Source: JAANXG01 sp963731035
Lineage (GTDB): Bacteria; Pseudomonadota; Gammaproteobacteria; Arenicellales; JAANXG01
Assembly: GCA_963731035.1 (NCBI GenBank)
Contig: CAVSUY010000006.1
Span: 124,001-188,000, forward strand
DNA: 64,000 bases
Direction: 5' to 3'
A program made the position numbers and the translations under genes. The notes beneath the pieces are model-generated. The model was not told where the DNA came from, did not search any database, and worked only from the letters and a program-made list of their open reading frames with translations. Below, one piece after another: positions 50,505-59,947 of this stretch (the stretch's first letter is position 1; each line of letters opens with the position of its first letter).

Positions 50505-50783
50505 ATGAGAATGATGACGTGCAAACAACTCGGAGGAGCGTGTGATCAGGCATTCAAAGCAGATACATTTGATGAAATTGCCCAAATGAGCAAAAAGCAT
50601 GGCATTGAGATGTTCCAAAACGCAGACGAAAAGCATATCAAGGCCATGAATGAGATGAAGAAGCTGATGAGCGAGGCAGGGGCAATGGAGAAATGGATGG
50701 AAGATAGAAAAAGAGAATTGGATGCGCTACCAGAGTGTGAATGGAATTACCCCGGATCCTGGGACACCATTCGAGAATTTTGA
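50505..50783 (+). CDS. DUF1059-like small protein
   Basis: This 92-residue protein opens MRMMTCKQLGGACDQAFKADTFDEIAQMSKKHGIEMF. This matches the small DUF1059 family, whose conserved features are the TC..LGGAC cysteines and the KHG..M block. Its function is not known. A lysine- and methionine-rich helical tail follows. ATG 50505 has GGAGG about ten bases upstream. Codons are clearly more AT-rich than in neighbouring genes, suggesting transfer. It stands alone between the helix-turn-helix regulator and the MEKHLA gene. Confidence 0.75.
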   Translation: MRMMTCKQLGGACDQAFKADTFDEIAQMSKKHGIEMFQNADEKHIKAMNEMKKLMSEAGAMEKWMEDRKRELDALPECEWNYPGSWDTIREF

Positions 50784-51000
50784 CGGCTACCGGCAACCGT
50801 TCCTCAGAGAGGTGGCTCCTGCGCCAGGTTATCGTGTCAGTTTTGATGCGGGGGAACGGATGAAGCTCGAAGCCGCTATCAGGGATGTCCTTCCCACTGA
50901 TCCTGAGGGCCGAATTCCAGTCGCGGCGCGAGCCAGGGCGGCCTCCGGTTTGCGTTAGGATCGAGGTCCGAAGGCTCCGCCTCGAGAAAGACGTCCATAT

Positions 51001-51477
51001 ATGCAGAACATTGACGAACCTTGCCCAGCCAATGACTATCTTGGCGAGCACGCGGAGCTGATCTTGTCGAGTCTATTCCATATGACGGGCAGGAATTTGG
51101 TTGACCCCGAAACATCTGATAAAGATCGCTATCGGTTGCTGTTTGAAGCGCCATTTTGTGTTGTCTCGCACAATACTGAAGCGGATCCAATCTTCAATTA
51201 TGGAAACAGGGTCGCTCTGGAACTCTTTGAAATGAATTGGGGTGATTTCATCCGCTTGCCATCGAGGCTTTCGGCAGAGAAACAAGTCGGGAAGGAAAGA
51301 GAGAGATTGCTCGCTCGTGTAACCGAATATGGCTGCATAGAAGACTACAAAGGTGTGCGAGTATCTTCTTCGGGAAAGCGGTTTCTCGTTGAAGATTCGA
51401 TTGTGTGGAATATGTTGAATAAAAACGGCATTTATCGCGGGCAGGCAGCGGTTTTATACAAATGGTCAAGACTATGA
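51001..51477 (+). CDS. MEKHLA domain protein
   Basis: This 158-residue protein resembles MEKHLA-domain (PAS-like) proteins: LGEHAELILSSLFHMTGRNLVDP near the start, FEAPFCVVSHNTEADPIFNYGNRVALELFEMNWGDFIRLPSRLSAE in the middle, and GKRFLVEDSIVWNMLNKNGIYRGQAAVLYKW at the end. A role in sensing or thiol chemistry has been discussed for the family but is not settled. Base composition is AT-richer than the rest of the window. ATG 51001 has no strong ribosome site. No partner gene is adjacent. Confidence 0.78.
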   Translation: MQNIDEPCPANDYLGEHAELILSSLFHMTGRNLVDPETSDKDRYRLLFEAPFCVVSHNTEADPIFNYGNRVALELFEMNWGDFIRLPSRLSAEKQVGKERERLLARVTEYGCIEDYKGVRVSSSGKRFLVEDSIVWNMLNKNGIYRGQAAVLYKWSRL

Positions 51478-51949
51478 CTATTTATAATCCCGGTATGAAG
51501 TTGAAGCTGACCAGGAAATCTGTCGCGCCGCAAGAAATCCGCGGTCACGACGCAGCCTGGAAGCTGCTGCAGGCCCTCGCCAAGCAGCTACGCGCCACTC
51601 GCCAAGGGTAGATAGAGGGAACTCGGTACAAGGACGCGGCATTGCCGGGCAGCGGCGAAGGTGTCATTCCTGCTATCCGATCCGTCCCATTCAATTGCCC
51701 TGTGCGATTACTCGCTGCGTAATTTGCCCAACTGTGGCGCTGCAACACCACTGATAACAGGCGTCACCCGGTCCGCCGTCGCAGTTCGCAGCAATCCACG
51801 GAGCAGATCGAGGTGTGGGGAGGTTGTGGCAGGAGCTGCCGCCGTGAAAGCCGGAGACGCCACTATCCTGCGGTCCCGCCCCGACACGCTACTGAAGGAT
51901 CAGGGTGGGGAATACAAGGGCGCCGCCGTCCATGGCGGCCGAGGACTGG
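51478..51949. other. Intergenic region, possible gene remnant
   Basis: This is 472 bp with no gene I can support. A TATAAT occurs at 51482 and a 38-codon frame begins at ATG 51495 (MKLKLTRKSVAPQEIRGHD). It has no ribosome site and no recognised family and may be a remnant. The rest shows no conserved feature on either strand. Confidence 0.5.
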
Positions 51950-52807
51950 CTACCACGATTCCTTCGTCGGCACCCAGTGTTCCCCCATCCGGGTCAGCGT
52001 GATCTTCCCGTGCGCCTTCTCACCAGCCAGCGTGCCCTCGATGTCGAGGACGGCCGTATCGCCGTCGCTGGAACCGCCGAGGATGGTGACGTCTTTCGGC
52101 GTCAGCTCCTGCATCGCGTCAAGCGTGTCCCGCGCATCGTCGCCTTCGAGCTGCTCCGCCATTTCCGGCGGCACGAGGGCCTGGAGGCCCGCTACGTCGA
52201 CGGCATGGATCGCCGCTACCCACTGCAGGTAGGCATGTCCCGGCTCGCCGCCGCCGGCGGGGAGGGGACTGCCTATCGGAGCGTTGGGATCGGAGAGCGG
52301 GAGGTCGAAGCTGAAGTCGTACTGGAAAGTATCGTCAAAAATCTTCTGCGGCCCGCTGTGGTAGACGCGGCCGGCGAAGCGATCGGGACCGGTGCTCGTG
52401 AGCTCGATACGCGGATAGTCGCCACCCGATACATTGCCGGCGGCGTCGGCCGAGAACTTGATCGACTGGGAGTAGACCTGGACCTTGGGCTCGTCGCCGA
52501 ATTCGGAGGTGCGGGTGATTCCGATCTCCACCCACGCGGCGTCGCCAACCGGGGCTTTCAACTCCTGTTGCTCAACCGGATGCTGGACGAACAGCAGCGT
52601 CCAGGTGGGATCGCTTTCGGCGTAAAAGCCCTTCTCCTGGGCCCAGACGTAGGCATACGGCAGCTCGACCGTCTCGCCGTTGGCGACCAGGGTTCCGCTT
52701 ACCTTCGGTTCCGCACTTTCGGCCTCGGAGACCGCGGTGAACGAAAAGATGAGCAGGGCGAGTGAGATGTTGCGGCAGGTACTCATAGTGACAGCTTCGT
52801 GCATCAT
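51950..52807 (-). CDS. Hypothetical exported protein
   Basis: This 285-residue protein has an N-terminal hydrophobic stretch (ISLALLIFSFTAVSEAESA at about 13-31) that looks like a signal peptide. The mature part reads as two beta-rich domains: GTLVANGETVELPYAYVWAQEKGF near 40 and a C-terminal TAVLDIEGTLAGEKAHGKITLTRMGEHW. I do not recognise a functional family. ATG 52807 is chosen because AAGGAGG lies five bases before it; ATG 52786 is an internal alternative. Its promoter region is shared with the divergent exported-protein gene at 53026. Confidence 0.72.
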   Translation of the reverse strand: MMHEAVTMSTCRNISLALLIFSFTAVSEAESAEPKVSGTLVANGETVELPYAYVWAQEKGFYAESDPTWTLLFVQHPVEQQELKAPVGDAAWVEIGITRTSEFGDEPKVQVYSQSIKFSADAAGNVSGGDYPRIELTSTGPDRFAGRVYHSGPQKIFDDTFQYDFSFDLPLSDPNAPIGSPLPAGGGEPGHAYLQWVAAIHAVDVAGLQALVPPEMAEQLEGDDARDTLDAMQELTPKDVTILGGSSDGDTAVLDIEGTLAGEKAHGKITLTRMGEHWVPTKESW

Positions 52808-53025
52808 GGTGCCCTCCTTAGTTCGGGGATAGGAAGAATAGCCCCTGCGTCCGGCGGATGAAAGGTGCTCTTGGCCCGGTGCCGGCGAACAAGTGGGGTA
52901 TCCCTGGGAAGGGGATACAATTCAGGCGGGAAACAAGTGTGCGTCCGCAGTACAATTATTCCCTGACCGCGAGACCCGGGGATGTTCACCGACGCCCGGC
53001 TTGCGTCGAGCATCAGGCGAAAGGT

Positions 53026-53757
53026 ATGCACAACGTGAAGATGATCTCGAAGTCCGAAGCGTCCAGCCAGGAGGCTGTTTGGCAGCGAGGCACGCCGCCC
53101 GTGTCCTTCCGCAAACCGTTTCGATTGATGAGCCGTGCAATCATGGCATTGACTCTGGCGGTGACGGCCCTTGGTCATCCCGCCCAAGCCTCGGCCGACA
53201 GCCAGACCAGATTCAAGCGTATTCCGACTCAGTTCATCGCGGCGCTGGACGATCCGGATGCCAGCTCCGGAACCGGGGCCCAATACTGGGGACTGTGGCG
53301 ACAGGACCCGGGCCCGCGGGGCGTGTGGCTGGACGACTACGGGCAGTTGAAGGCCGCGGGTGATGTCGCCCCGGCGGACTGGAAATTCCAACCCGACGCC
53401 TGGTGGTTGGAAGAGAACGGTCGGATCATGGAACAGCCGGACTTCCCGATTCCACCGGGCAGATACGTCGTCACGGGCAACCGGCAAGTGACGAGCGTAT
53501 TGACCATCCATCCCATGGATGCGAACGGTGACCAGCGCTGGGAACTCGCGAACGGCGCCACTCTTCATGATGTGACTCACCTGGGATGCCGGTCCGCGCT
53601 GTACACGCCGGCGAAAGGTGAGGGTTCGTGCTCGCCCGCCAAGGCGCAGAGAACAGCTTTCCCGGTCCAGCCGGGCGCGGCGATGCCTTTCGTCCAGGGC
53701 TGCAACAAGCGGGACTACCAGGTTCTGATCGTGATCGGGAGAATTGTCGAGAACTGA
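53026..53757 (+). CDS. Hypothetical exported protein
   Basis: This 243-residue protein has a hydrophobic segment MSRAIMALTLAVTALGHPAQASA at about residues 34-56 that looks like a signal peptide with a cleavage site after ASA. The true start may be nearer ATG 53125 than ATG 53026. The mature part has YWGLWRQDPGPRGVWLDDYGQL, IPPGRYVVTGNRQVTSVLTI and THLGCRSALYTP, with cysteines that could pair. I recall similar small exported proteins of unknown function in other proteobacteria. No enzyme motif is seen. Confidence 0.65.
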   Translation: MHNVKMISKSEASSQEAVWQRGTPPVSFRKPFRLMSRAIMALTLAVTALGHPAQASADSQTRFKRIPTQFIAALDDPDASSGTGAQYWGLWRQDPGPRGVWLDDYGQLKAAGDVAPADWKFQPDAWWLEENGRIMEQPDFPIPPGRYVVTGNRQVTSVLTIHPMDANGDQRWELANGATLHDVTHLGCRSALYTPAKGEGSCSPAKAQRTAFPVQPGAAMPFVQGCNKRDYQVLIVIGRIVEN

Positions 53758-53865
53758 TCGCGCCGATCGAGCGCCGTTCAAGTTGCGTGCCGGCGTCGGC
53801 ATGAACCGGCATCGTCCTTTTTGCCGGCGCGCCACGCAAAGGAGCCCACAGCGGGCCGAGGAAAC

Positions 53866-54324
53866 GTGAGCCATATTCAAACCCGAATCGCGACAGTCGC
53901 CGATCTTCCTGCGGTTGTTCCGCTCTTTGATGCCTACCGCCAGTTCTACGGACAAACGCCCGACCCGGATTTGGCGGAGAGATTCATTCGAGACCGCATT
54001 CAGAACGACGAATCCGTGATCCTTCTGGGCATTGACGAAGAGCGGGGCGTCGTTGGATTCTGCCAGCTCTATCCGACATTCTGCTCCGTCGAGGCGAAGC
54101 CGATCTATGTGCTGTACGACTTGTTCGTAGCCCCGACAGCGAGGCGCTCAGGTGCTGGAAGATCGCTTCTGCAGGCAGCGGAGCGCCTCGCGGCTGATAA
54201 CGGAAAGGCGCGAATGGAACTCGCGACAGCAAAGTCGAACGAGATCGCACAGGCTGCCTATGAATCCCTGGGCTGGGTCCGGGACGAAGTCTTCTACCAC
54301 TACAGCAAGCACGTCGAGGCATAG
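53866..54324 (+). CDS. GNAT family N-acetyltransferase
   Basis: This 152-residue GNAT-fold protein has the acetyl-CoA binding segment VLYDLFVAPTARRSGAGRSLLQAAERLA near residues 82-110, with the R-x-x-G-x-G loop. AQAAYESLGWVRDEVFYHYSK lies at the end. The substrate is unknown. The GTG start at 53866 has GAGG four bases upstream. An upstream in-frame ATG at 53821 lacks this. It converges with the nitrilase gene 26 bp downstream. Confidence 0.88.
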   Translation: MSHIQTRIATVADLPAVVPLFDAYRQFYGQTPDPDLAERFIRDRIQNDESVILLGIDEERGVVGFCQLYPTFCSVEAKPIYVLYDLFVAPTARRSGAGRSLLQAAERLAADNGKARMELATAKSNEIAQAAYESLGWVRDEVFYHYSKHVEA

Positions 54325-54349
54325 CCGGGCCCCGGCCTCAGTGCACCGC

Positions 54350-55309
54350 TCAAGTCTCGGGCGTTGACTCCCCGTCCTCGAATACCACCGGCGGTTGAGG
54401 CCGCCGGTTGACCCTGAGCTGAAACAGGTCCGGCCGGCCGTAGTGGCCGGCGACATCCAGGGGTTTGCGTGCGCGGCGCGCTTTTTCAATATCGATTTCG
54501 GCTATCAGCAGGTCCTTGTTCTGGTGCTGCGGTCCGGCCACCACCCCGCCGAACGGCTTGACGATCACCGCGTCCCCGGAGTTGATCCATTCAGCCTTCG
54601 GAAACAGAGTCTCCCGGCCCGGGAAGTCTGCCGGAAGGTCGGCCGTTTCCAGGGCCGTGGCGCTCGACAGCACCCAGCACCCGCCTTCCCGGGCAATGTG
54701 GTTCATGGAGGCGATCCAGGTGTCGCCGCAGTCCCAGGTCGGGGCGACGTAGATCTCGATGTTCTGGGCGTACAGCGCCTGACGGGCCAGCGGCATGTAG
54801 TTCTCCCAGCATATGAGGGTGCCGATGCGTCCAAACGGCGTGTCGACCACTCTCAGTCCGCTGGCATCACCGAAGCCCCAGACCATACGCTCGGGGTTGG
54901 TGGGCATCATCTTGCGGTGCCGGTTGAGGATCTCTCCGTCCGGTCCGATCACCGCCACGGAGTTGAAGAGCGTGGTGCCGCTGAACTGCGAATCGATCTC
55001 GTGAAAGCCTACGACGATCAATGTGCCATGACTGCGTGCCGCCTTCCGCAGCGGCGCCAAGCCGTCTCTCGCCAGATCCACCGCGTTGGCGCGCAGGCGG
55101 GCGTGAATCTCGTTGCCCAGGTCGGCGTCGCCTCCGGGCCGCAGGCGCCAGATCCAGGTCGGGTAGCCCGGTAGAAAGGTTTCCGGGAAGACGATCAGGC
55201 TGGCGCCTTTCGCTGCGGCTTCGTCGACGGTATCGACCGCCGCATCCATGCTGGCGGGGAGATCCAGAAGGACCGGCGGTTTCTGGCTGACGGCGGCTGT
55301 GACTTTTAT
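54350..55309 (-). CDS. Nitrilase (carbon-nitrogen hydrolase), apparent ATA start
   Basis: This nitrilase-superfamily hydrolase has all three catalytic blocks: IVFPETFLPGYP (Glu about 43), RHRKMMPT (Lys) and TLICWENYMP (Cys). It probably acts on a nitrile or amide. The first ATG (55249) would cut off the first beta-strand. The strand is present in frame upstream as IKVTAAVSQKPPVLLDLPAS, with GGAG eight bases before an ATA codon at 55309-55307. No ATG, GTG or TTG exists in frame between the preceding stop codon and 55249. Either ATA serves as start, ATG has mutated, or a shortened protein is made. The 319-residue length is normal for the family. Confidence 0.8.
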   Translation of the reverse strand: MKVTAAVSQKPPVLLDLPASMDAAVDTVDEAAAKGASLIVFPETFLPGYPTWIWRLRPGGDADLGNEIHARLRANAVDLARDGLAPLRKAARSHGTLIVVGFHEIDSQFSGTTLFNSVAVIGPDGEILNRHRKMMPTNPERMVWGFGDASGLRVVDTPFGRIGTLICWENYMPLARQALYAQNIEIYVAPTWDCGDTWIASMNHIAREGGCWVLSSATALETADLPADFPGRETLFPKAEWINSGDAVIVKPFGGVVAGPQHQNKDLLIAEIDIEKARRARKPLDVAGHYGRPDLFQLRVNRRPQPPVVFEDGESTPET

Positions 55310-55351
55310 TTCGGCTTCTCCAGTGCGGCGGCCGCCGCGTGGGCGGGTTGT

Positions 55352-55597
55352 TCAGGCCCGCGGGTCGGGAATATCGCCCGGTGCCGAGGCCTCCAGCCCC
55401 ATCAGGCGGGACTCGAGGACCTCGTCGCTCAGTTCGGCGAGCTCTCGCTCCGCGCCGATTCGCGTGGAGGCCGCCATCAGGGCCTGCCGGATCTCGTCGC
55501 TGCCCCGGGCGGCAAAGAGCAGGTAGTGGGCCCCATAGGACGCCTCCTGCACGGCCACGTCCCAGATCTGCCCGTCTTCGCTCGTAATCGTGCGCAT
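55352..55597 (-). CDS. Small hypothetical protein
   Basis: This 81-residue acidic protein, MRTITSEDGQIWDVAVQEASYGAHYLLFAARGSD..., could be a beta hairpin followed by helices (EIRQALMAASTRIGAERELAELSDEVLESRL). I do not recognise the family. It lies upstream of the nitrilase on the same strand, 42 bp from its apparent start, and may form an operon with it. No ribosome site is evident, so confidence is moderate. Confidence 0.55.
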   Translation of the reverse strand: MRTITSEDGQIWDVAVQEASYGAHYLLFAARGSDEIRQALMAASTRIGAERELAELSDEVLESRLMGLEASAPGDIPDPRA

Positions 55598-55662
55598 GAA
55601 CAGCCGTTCGACTCGATGAATTCAGCGCGCATCATACCACCCCGGGCGAAACCGGCGATTCG

Positions 55663-56908
55663 CTAGGCGTCCGCGCGGCGCAGCCAGATCCGCGCGAGAG
55701 GCTTGATCGTCAAACCCTGAACGATGATAGAGAAGATCACCACCACGTAGGTGGACATCAGCAGCAGGTTCTTCTCCGGGAACGGCGGCAGCGAAAGCAC
55801 GAGCGCCACCGAGATACCGCCGCGCAGGCCGCCCCAGGTCATGATCGGCAGCGCGCCGCCGGTGAACGTGCGCCGCGGGCGCAGGCTTCCGATGATGCCG
55901 CCCAGGGTGATGAAGCGGGCGGCGAGTACCAGTGGCACACTTGCCAGGGCGATGCCTAAAGCAGTGGGGTGATAGGTCAGGGTGAAGATCTCCATGCCGA
56001 TGATCAGGAACAGGACGGCGTTCAGGATCTCGTCGATCAGGCGCCAGAACTTGGTGACGTGCTCGCGGGTGGTTTCAGACATGCCGTAAGTCATGCCGTG
56101 GCTGCCGATGAGCAGACCGGCGACAACCACCGCGATGGGACCGCTGACATGCAGGCGGTGGGACAGCGCGTAAGTCCCCATGACAAGGGCCAGCGTGAGA
56201 AGCACCTCCAGGCTGTAGTCGTCGATGCGCTTCATGGCCTCGAACACCAGCCAGCCCGCCACGCCGCCCAGCAGTGCGCCGCCGAGAGCCTCCAGCACGA
56301 AAAGCCACACTACGTCCACGGCGCTCATAGCCCCGGTGCCCTCGGCGCCGAAGGCCAGCGCGGCAACGATCAGGAATATGACGTAGCCGACGCCGTCGTT
56401 GAACAGCGATTCACCCGCGATCTTGGCTTCCAGGGATTCCGGCACGCCGGCGTCCTTGAGCACGCTGAGTACCGCCACCGGGTCGGTGGGGGAGATGAGG
56501 GCGCCGAACACCAGGGCGACGAGAAAGGGCACCCCTGAAAGCCATTGAAAGCCCAGTCCGACGAGAAACGCCGAGGCGATCACCCCCACGCTGGCAGTCA
56601 GCGCGATCACGCACGCGGTTCATGCGCAGGGATTCGAGGTCAACGTGCAGGGCCCCGGCGAACAGCAGGAAGCCGAGCATCCCGTGCATCAGCGCCTCGT
56701 TGAGGTCGAAATCCCGTACCCGCTCGCGCACCAGCCCGGCGAGACCGAGCTCGGGGAACAGTGCGTGCAGACCCATGATGGCGAACGATGTGCCCAGCGC
56801 GATCACCACCAGGCCAATGGTCTGCGGTAGCCGCAGCAGGAAGTAGTTGATCACGCCGAACACGGCGGCCAGGCATACCAGCACACTGGCGAGCTCGAGT
56901 TCCGTCAT
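55663..56908 (-). pseudogene. Cation/proton antiporter (CPA1/NhaP type), frameshifted
   Basis: Two frames on the minus strand together encode one CPA1-type antiporter. The first, from ATG 56908, reads MTELELASVLVCLAAVFGVINYF to VDLESLRMNRV. The second, from about 56610, reads VIALTASVGVIASAFLVG through PTDPVAVLSVLKDAGVP and AGESLFNDGVGYVIFL to the C-terminus. The join needs one base removed in CGCGTGCGTGATC, at about 56609-56617. Ten or more membrane segments and the ND motif (FNDG) are intact. If the shift is real the protein is truncated after about 100 residues; if an error, the gene is whole. It is divergent from trkH. Confidence 0.8.
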
Positions 56909-57115
56909 GCCAGTGTTTCCATCTTGGAGGTCCTGTTGGAATTGGGCATTGTAGGGGAACCCTCATTGGTTGTGCAGTCCTGTCATCGCTAGTACGGTGA
57001 GGTAAGTGCCGCGGCCGCCTCCGTCCCGGCGGCGGGTTCTGTGAGGCTACAATACAACGGCTATGGAATTTGTGTCAGTGGTGCTGCGTGCGGCGTCGAC
57101 CGCCGGGAGGATGGA

Positions 57116-58580
57116 ATGAAATCAGGCACGGGCGCATTGAGCTACGCGGTACGCCCGCGCGTGGTCGGGTACTACCTGGGCCAGCTCTTCGTTGCCCTTG
57201 CGGCCCTGACAGCTCGTGCCGCTGCTGGTATCGCTGTACTACGGCGACTACGTGTTCACCTGGCGCCTTGCACTGGTTGTCGCCGTGCTCGCGGTGGTCA
57301 GCGCCGCATTGCTTCGCCTGCCGGCGCCGACGGAGATCCAGACCAACGAGGCCCTTGTGCTGGTTGCCCTGGCATTCGTGACTACTTCCCTGCTCATGAG
57401 CTACCCGATCTCGGCGGCCGGCCTGGGTCCCCTTGATGCCTGGTTCGAATCGGTGTCGGGGGTCACCACCACCGGCTTGTCCACCGTGACCACGGTCGCA
57501 AGCAAGGCGCATACGTTCCTGTTCCTGCGCGCGTGGATGCAGTGGTACGGCGGCCTGGGCATCGTGGTGCTGTCGCTTGCCCTGCTCGCCGGCCACCACA
57601 TGGCGGCGCGCCGGCTGGTGCAGTCGGCGGCGGACGAGCCCCTGGCTACCACGGCCCGGACTCACGCGCGGCGCATGCTCGGCGTCTACGTGAGCCTCAC
57701 GGTCCTGGGTGTGGTGTTGCTGTGGCTGCTGGGGCTGGGTTTCTTCGACGCGGTGGCGCAGGTGCTGGCCGCAGTGTCCACGGGGGGCTTCTCCTCCTTC
57801 GACGGCAGCCTGGCAGGGATTGCCGGCTGGCCGGCGCGTTTCGCCGTCATGATCGTCACCTGCTGCGGTGCGGTGCCGCTGGTGCTGTATTACCGTGCCG
57901 TCCGGGGCGGCTGGCGCGAGGCGCTGGGCGATGTGGAGCTGCGCGGGCTCGCCGCAGCCGTGGTGGCTTCCGGCTTGCTGCTGAGCTGGATACTCTCTGC
58001 GGGCATGGGCATGGACCGTGGGCAATCCATCGCCAACGGCATGCTGCTTGGAATGTCGGCGCAAACTACCGCGGGGTTCACCAGCGTCCCCGTCAGCGGG
58101 CTGCATTCGGCGGCGAAGCTGGTGCTGATCGTCGCCATGACGGTGGGCGGCGGCGTCGGATCGACGGCCGGCGGCATCAAGATGCTGCGCCTGGTCGTGA
58201 TCCTGCGGCTGGTGCAGTTCGCGGTGCGCCGCTCCGCCGCCCCGGCACATGCCGTCATGCAGCCTCGCCTGGGAGATAAGGTCCTGGAGCAGGACGACAT
58301 CGTTCGCGTCCTCCTGCTGCTGTTTCTTTTCATGGCGGTAGTGGTGTTGTCGTGGCTGGCCTTTCTTGCCGCCGGCCATGCGCCGCTGGACGCGTTGTTC
58401 GAGGTGGTGTCGGCGACGACGACGACGGGCCTGTCCACCGGGATGGCCGCGCCTGGCCTGGCTGCGCCGCTGAAGCTGGTGTTGTGCCTGGACATGCTGC
58501 TCGGCCGGCTGGAAATCGTCGCCCTGCTCGTACTATTCTATCCGCCGACCTGGTTCAGCAAGCGGGGTGAGGCACAATGA
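57116..58580 (+). pseudogene. trkH: Trk potassium uptake membrane protein TrkH, frameshifted
   Basis: From ATG 57116, with GGGAGG five bases upstream, the frame reads MKSGTGALSYAVRPRVVGYYLGQ and FVALAALT. It then shifts: the remaining TrkH reads VPLLVSLYYGDYVFTWRLALV onward from about 57216. Dropping one base in CTGACAGCTCGTG (57207-57216) restores ALTLVPLLV. The body is complete, with the pore-loop glycine segments SGVTTTGLST, AVSTGGFSSF, QTTAGFTSVP and SATTTTGLST. It is followed directly by trkA, whose start overlaps its stop. A downstream start at GTG 57216 could still give a nearly complete protein. Confidence 0.85.
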
Positions 58581-59239
58581 GAGCCGTATTCGTTGGCGCG
58601 GGCTCGCTCGCTGTGAAGACCGCCCAGCTGCTGCTGAAGCGGGGTCACGAGGTGGTCATCGTGGAAAGCGACAAGGAACGCATCGATGCCCTCGCCGAGG
58701 AGCTGGACTGCGGTTTGCTCCACGGCGACGGCAGCAAGCCGATGATCCTCAAGGAGGCGGATCCGGGTTCCACCGATGTACTCTTCTGCCTGACCGAGAA
58801 CGACCAGGCCAACATCATCGCCAGCCTGGTGGGGCGGTCGCTGGGCTTCGGTCGGGTCGTGACCAAGATCGCCGACCCGGAGTTCGAGCACATCTGCATC
58901 GAGCTGGGCCTGGAGAACACCATCATTCCCGCCCGCACCATCGGGCGCTATCTCGCGGACATGTTCGAGGGCAGGGATCCCCTGGAGATATCCACCATGA
59001 TCCGCGACGAGGCCCGGGTATTTTCCTTCGTGGCGCGCAAGGAGGACGAAATGCAGGTCGACGCACTGGGACTACCCAAGGACAGCCGCATCATCTGTAT
59101 CTATCGCGACGACAAGTTCCTGCTGGCGGAAAGCGAGACCACCTTGAAGAGCGGAGACGAGGTCGTGATCATCACCCATCGTGACAGCCTGGCAGAATTG
59201 ACCGAACGCTGGACGGGGGAGAAGAACTCCGGGAAGTAG
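58577..59239 (+). CDS. trkA: Trk potassium uptake regulator TrkA
   Basis: This 220-residue protein has an N-terminal Rossmann RCK domain (VFVGAGSLAVKTAQLLLKRGHEVVIVESDKERID at 4-37) and a C-terminal TrkA_C-type domain from about 140 (DEMQVDALGLPKDSRIICIYRDDKFLLAESETTLKSGDEVVII). It is the single-repeat, KtrA-like length rather than the doubled 458-residue enterobacterial TrkA. It binds nucleotide and gates TrkH. ATG 58577 overlaps the trkH stop by four bases. Confidence 0.92.
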   Translation: MRAVFVGAGSLAVKTAQLLLKRGHEVVIVESDKERIDALAEELDCGLLHGDGSKPMILKEADPGSTDVLFCLTENDQANIIASLVGRSLGFGRVVTKIADPEFEHICIELGLENTIIPARTIGRYLADMFEGRDPLEISTMIRDEARVFSFVARKEDEMQVDALGLPKDSRIICIYRDDKFLLAESETTLKSGDEVVIITHRDSLAELTERWTGEKNSGK

Positions 59240-59588
59240 GGTGGCCGGGGGCGGCCTGCTCGCGTTGACCGTCAGTGGCGCCCGGTTCCTCGATACGTCG
59301 TCGCGGCGCCGGATGCGATGACGCTGCCGAATCGGCATCGCCTGATCGAATATTGATGCTATCCGGATCGGTCGATTCATCAGTAGAATCGCATGGATCA
59401 GAAGAACGAACGATACCGGAATGGACCGGTACGCGCGTCGCGGCAGTCGAAAAACAGCATCAGTGCACGATGACGGAGCTGAACGGGGCCACGCATGCAC
59501 GAGGATGAGGGCAGGCAATTGAACGGAATCTTCACTGCGAGGGTCTCCTCCGCCGCCGGCGGGGTGAGGAGCCCTTGTGCCTGGCGCC
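59240..59588. other. Intergenic region between trkA and uraH
   Basis: This is 349 bp without a supported gene or clear repeat. It should hold the promoter of the uraH-xdhABC operon, but I see no convincing -35/-10 pair. Frames running through it lack family features. Confidence 0.55.
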
Positions 59589-59939
59589 ATGGGCAAACTG
59601 ACCACCCACGTACTGGACACCGCGCAGGGCAAGCCCGGAGCGGGCATTTCCGTGCGTTTGTTCCGAGTGACGGGGGACGGGCGCGAACTGATCAAGGTAA
59701 CCAGTACCAGCTCCGATGGGCGCACCGGTGCTCCACTGCTCGACGAGAACTCATTCGCCGGGGGTACCTGGGAGCTGGAGTTCGACGTCGCCGCTTACTT
59801 CGCCGGACAGTCCGTCGCCCTGGCCGATCCACCGTTTCTGGACCGGGTAACACTGCGTTTCTCCACCGCGGCCGACGAGCATTACCATGTGCCCCTGCTG
59901 GTCTCGCCGTGGAGTTACTCCACCTACCGGGGCAGTTGA
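59589..59939 (+). CDS. uraH: 5-Hydroxyisourate hydrolase
   Basis: This 116-residue transthyretin-related protein starts MGKLTTHVLDTAQGKPGAG and ends with the diagnostic YRGS. HYHVPLLVSPWSYSTYRGS and the N-terminal THVLD give the catalytic histidines of the family. It hydrolyses 5-hydroxyisourate, the product of urate oxidation, in purine catabolism. ATG 59589 fits the family start; a GTG at 59577 is possible. It precedes xdhA by eight bases and so heads a purine-degradation operon. Confidence 0.93.
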   Translation: MGKLTTHVLDTAQGKPGAGISVRLFRVTGDGRELIKVTSTSSDGRTGAPLLDENSFAGGTWELEFDVAAYFAGQSVALADPPFLDRVTLRFSTAADEHYHVPLLVSPWSYSTYRGS

Positions 59940-59947
59940 GCCGAGCC

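Noticed and set aside
50722..50958. 78-codon frame overlapping the end of the DUF1059-like gene
   Set aside because: It starts inside the coding sequence in another frame and has no family features.
51495..51611. 38-codon frame MKLKLTRKSV...
   Set aside because: It has no ribosome site, no recognised family and is too short to support; noted only as a possible remnant.
57436..57460. TTCGAATCGG resembling a tRNA T-loop
   Set aside because: It lies inside the trkH coding sequence and no cloverleaf can be drawn; no tRNA was found in the window.
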